14,105 nt of DNA from Saccoglossus kowalevskii (lineage: Eukaryota > Hemichordata > Enteropneusta > Harrimaniidae): contig NW_003142307.1 of the NCBI RefSeq assembly GCF_000003605.2, positions 472,560 to 486,664 on the forward strand, given 5' to 3'. The notes beneath the pieces were generated by a model. That model saw nothing but the letters and a program-made list of their open reading frames with translations. It was not told the origin of the DNA and did no database searches. Below, piece by piece: positions 1-8,903 of this stretch (within the stretch, counting starts at the first letter, position 1; each line of letters opens with the position of its first letter). A program made the position numbers and the translations under genes.

Positions 1-101
1 GGACCGTATTTTTGTGAAAGATTGGTATTTTTGTCCTGATTTGTAGGAATCTGAAAAACGCGTTTCACAACTTGTCTCTTATTTAGTTTTATGCGTCATT
101 C

Positions 102-112
102 AAGATGGCGGC
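102..112 (+). promoter_or_regulatory. YY1-type motif AAGATGGCGGC
   Basis: The 11 bases read AAGATGGCGGC, the full consensus known for YY1 in animal promoters, where it usually lies close to a transcription start. It sits about 3.5 kb before the YTHDF start codon, next to CpG-bearing sequence. It could mark the start of another transcript running toward or away from this window. No coding exon that would use it is visible, so the promoter role is inference. Confidence 0.35.
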
Positions 113-769
113 CCCCGTATAGTAAATATCGTATTTATTTTATTATCACGTGTGCGCCAGCTGACTGTGGTTTGAGGTTCAACGAATGTAGGATGTTTCT
201 AGTCGGCCAAATCGATGGAGTTCCTGAAACATAACTAGCCGTCATTTATTTATTTACGGGTTATTGGTACATTACAAGTACGGCATGTGTATATTTATTA
301 ACTTATAAGTTTTTAATTACAAGCAAGACGTATTAATGCATTATTTCGCTGTGCAACTCAAGCACGTACAACACTAATACCTAGCACCTGTGTATGATGT
401 AGGCTGAGAGGTCACAAGTAACACTTCTTGTCGTTTCACGATATTAATTTTCTTTTTTTTTATAAGTATGTAATTTACTATTATTTGTAGTGATCCCCCT
501 CCAACAACCGAGCCGAGCGTTTAGGCGGGCATAAATCGGTATGTGTCGAGGATTGTTCATGCGCTTCAATTATATTGTGGTCGTTTTCGACACGTGCCGA
601 TTAGCACGTAACAAGAGCATTCGTCTAAACGCAGTATATATTTTCTGTGCCATCTTGACATGTGCGATTATTTCCCGACTCCAATACTTCTATAGGGATA
701 AAATGTGTTAACTCAATTTCGGATTTTGCAAAGGATTGTGGGATAGAACATTTATTTATAGAAGGCGTT

Positions 770-782
770 GGGGGGGGGGGGG
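770..782 (+). repeat. G13 homopolymer
   Basis: Thirteen consecutive G residues follow GGCGTT. Runs of this kind can stack into quadruplex structures and are a common place for sequencing length errors. No gene function is implied. Confidence 0.9.
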
Positions 783-2006
783 CTCGTATCTTTTTCATAC
801 AGCCTTGTACAAACATCAAATGCAAATCTCTCCTGTTTTTAAGTAACATGTTGGTGGTTTTTAAATAGGTGATTTTCCGTACAATTGCGAGATCTCCCGA
901 GATGCATGAAAGACGCGCGTCGAACGTCTGCTGTAAAGATCGAACGATTTGATTTTCAACTCGAATTTCTTTATTTCGTAGCTCACATCGACCGGCCGAT
1001 CTTCGACAGAGGAATATTGCTTCCGAATACCCTCACTTAATCGATATTGTCTATCATCAAATGTGGACAGCACATTATTGACATAGAAATGTCCCCCAAA
1101 ATACTTTCGCGTTTGTTGAATCCCACGCGATGTTTGACGCGACTACGACGCTGTGACCTTTGTTTGTCCTGTTTTTACGTTCGATTTCACGCATAACGCG
1201 TGATTCTCGCAGTGAACTAAAAATGGTCTATTGTATGTTTATATTGTTGGACTTTCAGTTAATTTAACTGGGTAGAATTTTTTAATATTTTTTACTGTTT
1301 TGGCTGCAAGCTGTCTAACCGTAAGTACACATTTTAACGACGCCCTGTATACAAGGAATGTCACTGTCTGCAGTAAATACACGTTTGTTTTTAACCAACC
1401 AAAATAAAAAATATTAGTAGTACAGTAAATAAAAAGACAAATGTTTCTAATGTCAAAGTGGTGAGTGATTACTTTCGTTGGTTAGATGGACTACTATTCA
1501 TATCCCCCTAACGTGGCGACTGTGGTGCCTTTAAAGTTGAATTCACGCTTTGCAAATCTGTGAGGTATCATCCACTGACCAATATTTACTACATAAAACA
1601 TTGCAAATTTAAAATGTAGGAATGCATCTTAACATTACACGTGCTGTTTAAGTCGCATGGAAAACATATCGAATACAGTGGCATTTTAAAATCCATATGA
1701 CAGGACGAGTATTAGTTACATTTGAGTAAATACAGTTCAAACAAACATGTAAACAAACTTACAATGTATTTTACTCGCGTTGAATTGTATCCTCGGGCAT
1801 TTTCACCACCTGGCAACCATCACGGTGAAAACACAGACCTGACGCTCTTAGAAAATGCGTACGGTACTTTGAGATGGTTGTTTAGACTCCCCCAATCAGT
1901 GTAACAATATTACCCCTGCGTGTGCAACATATATAAATTTGGTTATTCAAGATTATTTCAAATTTGAGTTTTTGATTTTCCTCGAATTTAGCTATTTTCG
2001 CTACTA

Positions 2007-2254
2007 TTAAAGGGCTGTAGTCGTCGCGCCACGCATGCACGAGATATATGGGTCTCATATAAACAAAGATGACTACTTTGGCTGTTGGTATCGAAAGAAT
2101 CACTGGCTGTAATCAGTGCAAGTCGCGCCCAGGTCAAACCTCATACCAGTGATTTACATCAAGAGCGTATTGGATTGTGGGAAAATCAATGTTTATCAAC
2201 ATATTTATCATGTTACAATATCCTGCGTCGTCTAAGATTGTTATTTGAACTTAA
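2007..2254 (+). mobile_element. TTAA-flanked MITE-like element, copy 1
   Basis: This begins with TTAA followed by AGGGCTGTAGTCGTCGCG. Its body, read on the + strand, matches the reverse complement of 2807-3145 along nearly the whole length. Shared blocks include CGCCACGCATG, GAGATATATGGGTCTCATAT, GCAAGTCGCGCCCAGGTCAA and CAATGTTTATCAACA. The right end is eroded: only GCGTCGTCTA of the expected terminal repeat is clear, so the end at the TTAA at 2251 is approximate. It encodes no protein and is best called a non-autonomous DNA transposon. A TTAA target is typical of piggyBac-type and some Sola-type elements. The AGGG terminus does not let me choose a superfamily. Confidence 0.7.
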
Positions 2255-2418
2255 TTATCTTATTTATTTATTAATTAATGTATTTGTCCATCACTGAGTT
2301 TACAGGGTTATATCGGTTCCGCGAAACTGCTGCGCGATTGGGCGGACGTACTGAATGTGGTTTTGCGGACTGACGAAAAGGAAATCCGTTTTAATTATTG
2401 CCCAAACATAAAAAACAA

Positions 2419-2432
2419 CACACACACACACA
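2419..2432 (+). repeat. (CA)7 microsatellite
   Basis: Seven perfect CA dinucleotide units lie in an A-rich stretch between the two MITE copies. It is short and has no visible functional context. Confidence 0.85.
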
Positions 2433-2767
2433 AAAAACCCATAAACAATAATTTCGTTTGTCTGGTACAAATATTATTTTGTCTTCTAAACTAATCTACA
2501 ATTGTGTCTAATGCAACACCGAACACGCAAACGAATAATTTATATGTGGTAATTTCGGGCTGGTGTTGAATTAGCGTATTCGTTAATTGGGACTGCGATG
2601 GCTGAAGTAAAACGAGCAGGGGCAAATATTGTGATGACTATATATTGTGAAATAGAGAGCGCTTGGCGGCATGTAGACGTGAACAAATAATTTGCAGAGT
2701 ATCAAATTTCTCCAGTCACCCTTCATTTCATTTATATACGCTTCGAAAAAGAATTAGATACAAAAAT

Positions 2768-2809
2768 GGATATAGTCACAGTTCTGATAGAGGGACTGTA
2801 ATATAGTTA
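2768..2809. repeat. Short palindrome with imperfect 11-bp flanking repeats
   Basis: A palindrome-like core at 2779-2798 reads CAGTTCTGATAGAGGGACTG. It lies exactly between GGATATAGTCA (2768-2778) and TAATATAGTTA (2799-2809), which agree at 8 of 11 positions. The 16 bases at 2784-2799 are identical to 3040-3055, where a cleaner copy of the same structure occurs. The right flanking repeat overlaps the TTAA that starts MITE copy 2. This looks like an old miniature insertion, or the remains of two transposon ends, with a target duplication. The identification is inference. Confidence 0.5.
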
Positions 2810-3145
2810 AAGGGCGGTAGTCGTCGCGTCGCGCATGTGCGACATTTGTGTTGATAAACATTAATTTACCCATAATCCAATGCGCTCTTCTAATGGAAAT
2901 CACAGGTGTGAGTTTGACCTGGGCGCGACTTGCACTAATTACAACCGGTAACTCTTTCGATACTTTCCAATCACCTGAAAAATATTGAATTAAAGCTTAC
3001 TAACGTCTCAGTTTGTAATCGTTGATCTGCGCACAGTCCCTGATAGAGGGACTGTGATCTGCGCAACAGCCAAAGTCGCCATCTTTGTTTATATGAGACC
3101 CATATATCTCGCGCATGCGTGGCGCGACGACTAACGCCCCTTTAA
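2807..3145 (-). mobile_element. TTAA-flanked MITE-like element, copy 2, with internal insert
   Basis: The element is bounded by TTAA at 2807-2810 and at 3142-3145. Its terminal inverted repeats are about 31 bp: the left starts AGGGCGGTAGTCGTCGCG and the right, read inward on the minus strand, starts AGGGGCGTTAGTCGTCGCG. It is the reverse complement of copy 1 at about 2007-2254. It differs by about 100 extra bases at 2964-3063, placed between the blocks that in copy 1 are directly joined (TTTCGATAC and CAACAGCC in this strand's sense). The right arm includes CGCCATCTT at 3077-3085, a YY1-like core absent in copy 1. There is no coding capacity. It ends about 220 bp before the probable core promoter of the YTHDF gene. 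Confidence 0.8.
3023..3065. repeat. 21-bp palindrome with perfect 11-bp direct repeats, nested in MITE copy 2
   Basis: Arms CAGTCCCT (3034-3041) and AGGGACTG (3047-3054) surround GATAG. The palindrome is flanked immediately on both sides by the identical 11-mer TGATCTGCGCA (3023-3033 and 3055-3065). This is the layout expected of an insertion with an 11-bp target duplication. It lies inside the extra segment of MITE copy 2. A related copy sits at 2779-2798. Whether it is a miniature element, a fused pair of transposon ends or a tandem duplication around a hairpin cannot be decided here. Confidence 0.75.
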
Positions 3146-3361
3146 CGGTTTACTCCGTTGAACGCACATTGTCATTCTGCAGTTAAAATGGCCCGGCGCA
3201 TATGTAATACAAACACCAACGTTTAGGTGGAAGCTACTAGCTAATTATCTGAACAAAAAAAAAGTCTTTGTTTTATTTTTGATGCATCATTCCTTCCCCT
3301 GAGCTGGTTACCCAGCAGCTGACTCGGTTCAAAGGTTGCCTTCTTTATCAGTTGACTTCCT

Positions 3362-3432
3362 TATATAGATGCCGTGACGTCACTTGATGTCACGTGATTG
3401 AAAGCGGGAGCGAGGCACATGTCGGCCGCCAT
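3362..3432 (+). promoter_or_regulatory. Probable core promoter of the YTHDF gene
   Basis: Several promoter motifs cluster within 240 bp of the start codon: TATATA at 3362-3367, a perfect CRE (TGACGTCA) at 3375-3382, an E-box CACGTG at 3391-3396 within GTCACGTGAT, and GCCGCCAT at 3425-3432, the reverse of the YY1 core ATGGCGGC. The segment is GC-richer than its surroundings and is followed by a 5' leader without further ATG codons before 3603, apart from the small upstream ORF. CREB/ATF, bHLH-Zip and YY1 factors are the usual readers of these motifs. Actual use and the exact transcription start are inference. Confidence 0.55.
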
Positions 3433-3466
3433 TGTTCACAAGAGTCACGCAGTGCAAAATTCTTGA
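3419..3466 (+). CDS. Upstream ORF in the 5' leader (15 codons)
   Basis: ATG at 3419 opens a frame of 15 residues (MSAAIVHKSHAVQNS) that ends at TGA 3464-3466, well before the main start at 3603. It would belong to the mRNA only if transcription starts upstream of 3419, which the TATA-like box at 3362 would allow (start near 3390). The uORF codons overlap the YY1-type motif, so a start near that motif would exclude it. If present it could lower translation of the main frame. The peptide itself has no recognisable function. Confidence 0.3.
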   Translation: MSAAIVHKSHAVQNS

Positions 3467-3602
3467 ATTTTACCGCCGGTTTTAGCCGCCGAAGCAGCTT
3501 TTCAGCAACAGACTATATATTAAAGGACTTCTTTGGGTCTTTAATTTTGATTTTAGACTATTTTTGTATTGGACAATTCCTCATATCTGGAGAAATCGTG
3601 CG

Positions 3603-3623
3603 ATGTCTGCAAGTGTAGATCAG
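3603..3623 (+). CDS. YTHDF: YTHDF coding exon 1 (start codon exon)
   Basis: The seven codons MSASVDQ are followed by the donor CAG|GTAAAG at 3624. The match to the family start (human MSATSVDPQ, then RPKGQ) decides this ATG. There is no competing ATG between the uORF and this one. The exon ends in phase 0. Its 5' UTR part probably reaches back to about 3390-3430. Intron 1 is 134 nt, with a pyrimidine-rich stretch before the acceptor at 3756-3757. Confidence 0.85.
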
Positions 3624-6600
3624 GTAAAGTATGGGTGTATTTTTTCAATAGCGGAGAATGGCTTCTGTCGTTGCCAACATGCACTTGGAGATATTTGCTA
3701 ATTTTCCGTCTTTTTCTATTCCATTTCCATGCTTGTCATTGTCCATTCACCGAACAGCGACCCAAAGGCCAATCAAATCGAGGTAAGTGAACTCAATGTT
3801 CGTCAAAATTGCAATGTTATGCTGTGAATTGCTTACCGTACGGGTGGAACCAATTTTGACGCGAGTGTGAAGCCGTCTTTTTCAGAAACCAATTTGTAAA
3901 GTGCACATTCCAATCTAAATAACCCCTGCTTCCTGCTTCTATTTTTCAGTACAAAATGGCCCCTTAAACCAGAAAGAGACTGTCACGGACGAGGATTTCG
4001 ACGCTTACCTGCAGAACAACCAAACTAGTCAGGTTTGTACTGAAAATATGGGACGAAATTGCATTTTAGGCCGCCACGCACGGTAACTTGTGTGCCGGCC
4101 GACCATGCAGTTTGTTGTACACAAATGTCAGTTTTGCTGTCACCATAGTGTGTTTAATCACGTTTGATTTTTTTGGGGGAGAAGCCAGGTATTCGAGCCA
4201 AATACTTTTGAGGGGAATTCTAGTTTATTTTTGGGCGATGATACTTAATATTTATTGCAGTTTTGGGGTCAGCATACTTGATCCCAGTCAAGTCAGTCCA
4301 AGATAGCATTGTTTATCAAGCGTCCTGTCGCCATTCCAGCGACCTTGTCGTTTGGATTTGCCATTGTCTTTTTTTCTAAATAAAAGAATGCCTTTCATTG
4401 ATGAAATTGTATTTTGAATAAAAGAACTTTATGATTTGGTCGAAAATAAACCCTGGTTTATATGCATGGAAGGCTTGAATGTATTGCCGGCTTCATTTGC
4501 ATTGCAGCTGCACCTGGCAAAGTTTCAATTCTTTCCAATCTGTCATCCAACTTTATTTTTTAGATTGTCTTGCAATTTCATTAATACAATTTAACCAAAG
4601 ACTTATTTATTGTTATTTAGATAAAATTCATAGAGGGAGTGTTTATACATAAAAAAGAATTTTATAGGTTATACATGCGTAAAATATTCAGTAAATCCTA
4701 AAATTTAAGCATAGTTATAGTGTGAAGTTAACTTTTGAGCTAAGTGTAGTAGTGTTCAGCTTTGTGTATTAAGCTGAGCTCTATTAAATGATGCAATGGA
4801 CTGATCAACTCTTGCATCTCAATACAAGCTGGAACCAAAATTGTCCACTTGATGTTGTTCAAGAGCCATAGCTGAAGATGAGCTTGACACTGATTAAACC
4901 AAAACTGCAATGATTAACCAGAGCTTATCAGCTGACTGTGGCGAGCATTATGGTCCCCACCATATGGCTGCTGTGAATACTGTCAGAGGACAGAATCCCA
5001 TTTCTGTTTGCTTTTTAATTAAAAAAAACCTTGGTTATTGCAGTTAATTAAAATAATTGTAAATCTTTTAGCAATTAAAAACCAACATGTTTGTTCTATG
5101 AAGCATTTCTTTCGTGATAAATGGGGTTGGTCTTGTGCATGTTTGTAGGAGTAACTGAGGTTGTTGGCTGTAGATCTGAAAATGTTTAATTTTTTCTGTT
5201 TACTTTGAATATGAGAACTCTTTTGTAGACTGAACAAATGAACAAAATTAGCTTGACCTTCACATAAGAATAAACGTGTCAGTTTTGGTTGCCTTGGTAA
5301 TGCCAATGTCTTTTATGATGATCATGAATAACAATGGCCGTTCTATTCTTTTATCATCATAGGTGATTCAAATCTGAGTTACAATGCAACATTGAGCCGA
5401 ATATTTAATAGAAAATATCAAAAATTAGTAAATTACTTACAATGGTAAAAAATTAATCTGACTGAAATTTCTAATCGTAACTGAACCAACTCTGAACACA
5501 AGTCAAGCTTTCATTCACTTAAAAATAACAGCAAATAGAGAACTCTAATTCTTTTTTTATTTCCTGTAAATTTCCCTATAATATTCATTTTTTCTGATAC
5601 ATTGATTTTGGAATGGGAATGGCCCTGCATTCCTATGTTAGATTATATCCATTTATTTTTCCTACATTAATTATCCCAAGGCCAGTGAGGATATTCTGTG
5701 CACTCTGCTTTACTATTCTACATATCTGACCTTGAGTTGTGACTTGTTTACAGCATGTCCTAGAGTACATGATTTTACACTAGACAGTATTGAATTACAT
5801 GCAATTAACCAGAAGGGTTACACATGTACTATATATGGCTGTTTGTAATGTGTTGTATGGTCCTTGGGTACCGCAATGAATGTCATCTTTATACATAGCT
5901 GTTGCTGGGTCACTGTGTACAGGGGAATTCACCTGCTTAAATGATGACTAGAAATATCGTTTTTAGTCACCAAAAAGTATTTGAATCGTGTATTTAATTG
6001 CTCATTTTTTTCAATGAAATTGTCAATGAGTACTATTTGAATGTTGTATATTAACAATAATGGGAAGGGCAGGTCAGAGTGAGTAAAGTCAATGTGCAGT
6101 ATATTAGCATAATGGGACACCACACCCAACTGTGTCAAAGGTCATGTGCTTTTGTATGGCTTCCCTGAAAGCAGGAAGTGTAGTATATTTTTTTTATCCA
6201 AATTCAACTAGGTAGAGGCTAAATATTGAAAATAGATTTTTAAACAACCAACTTTTTAAAAAGTTGGTCTATCTCAGTTTTTGTGAAGTGAATGAAAATT
6301 TAATATTAATAGATAAATGGAACACTAGTCTATAAATTCCCTGCAAGGACAATCAAACCCTCCCAACTTGTTGTATATTGTATACAAATCGGGCTTAATG
6401 GAGGTTTGCTTAAATTCTGCAGCTAATTTTCCCATCACTTGTTCTTAATCTTAACATTTGATGGTACATATGTTGTCAGGGATGGTGCTTTGCAGATTTG
6501 CATAGTGGAATGCCTCTAACTTTCCCCAAGTCCAGTTTACTGCTATTTTGAAGAGGTGATTCATAAATTAGCATAAAATATTATAGGGCAGAGCAAATTA

Positions 6601-8871
6601 AGTGCAGTTTTACTGAATACAAGAACATTAGATATTCATTACAATTTATCTCTATCTGGGTAGTTTAAGGCCTTGCGTCTTCACAGAATTTTCTTGTATT
6701 CTGACTTATATTTGGCTGAATTTCAACCAGGGTATTAGCCAGGAAAGTGCAAGTTAAAAATATGCTAAATGGATGATTTTGGGGCTTTTTATTTGACCAG
6801 ATGCCTGTTGAAAGGCAGCTGGCTAATGTATGGATTTCAACAGGTATGACATTTCTTTTATCGTGGGATACTTGTTGCTGCAATTTGTAAATAGTCTATA
6901 TCGGCACCAATATTTCACCAGCAGTAATTTAACTACTAGTAAGAAAAAACATCCATGCTTGACTGATATATGCCTTGAACTTTAAAGAAAACGTTGTTGA
7001 TATTGAAAAGTTATTGATATGTTAATTAGCAATATTCCAACTGCATGCAACATAGTTTGTATAAATAGAAGTTGTCTATACCGAGAAAAATATTCGGTAT
7101 CTGTAACAAAATGAATTTGCAAATTACATTATTGAGAAGCGAATAAAAAATGCCATTGAGTTTTCTGAGAAGAATGCTGACTTGTACTGCATCACTTATT
7201 TATTCACCAGGTTTTAATTTCACTATTTTTGATTATACTGAAAATTTGCCATGTTCAATTCACAAACGAAGTAAAATATGATCAAAAAAGTGAAATTAAA
7301 TAGTGAAAATGAATTGTTCACAGTACACACTATTGAAACTAAAAGTTAAATTTGTTCAGTGTCAGTTTAGAGAAGTAGTGGACTTAATTTTTTTTGTGTG
7401 GAAAGTTTCCAAGTCAGATAAGCATATCTGCATTCATCAATTTAACCCTTCTCCTGCCAGCCCCATGTACTTGAACACTGGGGTTGAGTTGGAGGGGAGG
7501 GGGCAGAAATTGTTATGTCAAAATATTGTTTTGGCATTTTATTGCTCATTTCATACACTTCAGTAAAGCTTTGAGTGATCTCAAATGCAAGTTTAATAAT
7601 AGGGCTTATTTAGTCAATGCACTCGTTCACCAGAGATTTAATTTGGTATACCTTCAACGCTTTTAAATCTTATTTCCTGTGGAAGTGTTTGAGGTGTGGG
7701 GGTCAGTTGTATGACGTACTTAATCCATCACTAGTTATTACGTAAGAGACTTTTTAAACTACAAATAAATTTGGACACCTGTATTCTTTTTTTTTTTTTT
7801 AGAAACAAGTGTTTTAATAGACTAACACTAAAAATGTATTGTCTGTTAGGTCAGTATAAAATGGTCAGTTCACTTACTGGGCCACTGATATATTGTGGGA
7901 TGGTATTGGGTTGCATGCTATAATCTATTGCTTCTTTGATCTGAATTATTCACTAATTAAATGTTTTTTTTCTTTCTTCTTGGAACATTGCCATGTGGAA
8001 TGACTAGGCTTACAACTCCGGACCGAACATGGCACCACACAGTGAACCCTACATGCCGAGTTACTATTCATCCATGCCATTTCCTTATTTGAACACTGGT
8101 GGTGAGAGCACCTGGTCAACAGGAGATAACTTCAACTTCTATGGCGGTTATGGACCTGGGGATAGTGGAAATTATCTACAGGAGAGTAGTAATTTTTATA
8201 GCCAGCCAGGTACAACCCCTCCTTATTTGAACCAGTCTGGATTTAATTTCTTTCCTGGAAGTGCCGACTTTTCAGCATGGGGTAATACAAGCCAACCCCA
8301 GGGACAAGGAAGCCAACGGAGTACAGGACAAGGACAAAGCTCTTACTATAATGATTATTCAAGATATTCAGGAACACCTATGGGAACTAACCAGCGTTAT
8401 CAAGACATGAACGGTATGGATAGTGGTGATAACAAAACATCAGGAATGAAAACTGTTGAGCAAGGAATTTCAGGACTGAACATCGGATCTGATACTAAGT
8501 CTGGTATTAATGCGGGAAATGCTGGGTCTGCGGGTGATAGTAAGGTAGACTCAGAAGTGGCTAATTCTCCACCACAAACTTCTCAAACTGCTGCAAACAC
8601 GACATCTGCTGTAAGTTCGGCCCCAGCTCCCGCAATCACTGCAAGTAAACCTGTGTCATGGGCTTCTATTGCTAGCAAGCCTGCAAAACCTCAACCAAAG
8701 TTAAAACCGAAAAGTGCTACCCACGCCCCAGTTCCAGCTCAATTGCCTCCCATGAAACATACTATGGATATTGGAACTTGGAATGGAGGAGCCAAGTCTG
8801 CTCCAAAACCTGTACCGGCTCCTCAACAAGGACTGCCTCAGCAGCCGCAGCATCCGCAACCCCAACCTCAG

Positions 8872-8903
<32 letters not shown>

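Larger units (their letters stand above)
1..2000. other. Upstream intergenic DNA, no supported gene
   Basis: I see no convincing coding exon here. Open frames are short (under about 100 codons), show no recognisable domain, and occur at the rate expected by chance in DNA of this composition. The stretch around 860-1200 is visibly richer in CpG than its surroundings and has one minus-strand frame open for about 95 codons (roughly 1145 down to 864). It has no domain I recognise and no clear splice pair. The segment also holds a perfect YY1-type motif near 102 and a run of 13 G at 770-782, listed separately. Confidence 0.6.
4033..8007 (+). other. Intron 3 (about 4.0 kb), no gene inside
   Basis: This is AT-rich non-coding sequence between the donor at 4033 and the acceptor TGACTAG at 8001-8007. 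The acceptor's pyrimidine tract (TTTTTTTTCTTTCTTCTT) ends about 26 bases before the AG, which is longer spacing than usual. Open frames inside are short and unrecognised. Listed separately are three AATAAA hexamers at 4379-4450, a perfect palindrome at 6247-6268, a long inverted repeat at 7213-7300 and a candidate cryptic exon at 7803-7849. Confidence 0.85.

Noticed and set aside
861-1145. Minus-strand frame of up to about 95 codons
   Set aside because: Its composition looks protein-like, but open runs of this length are expected several times by chance in 14 kb. There is no domain, no strong start and no clear splice sites.
8029-8031. ATG as the true start of the YTHDF protein
   Set aside because: The exon continues upstream to a splice acceptor with AYNSGPN in frame. 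Exons 1-3 supply the conserved family N-terminus, so this is an internal methionine.
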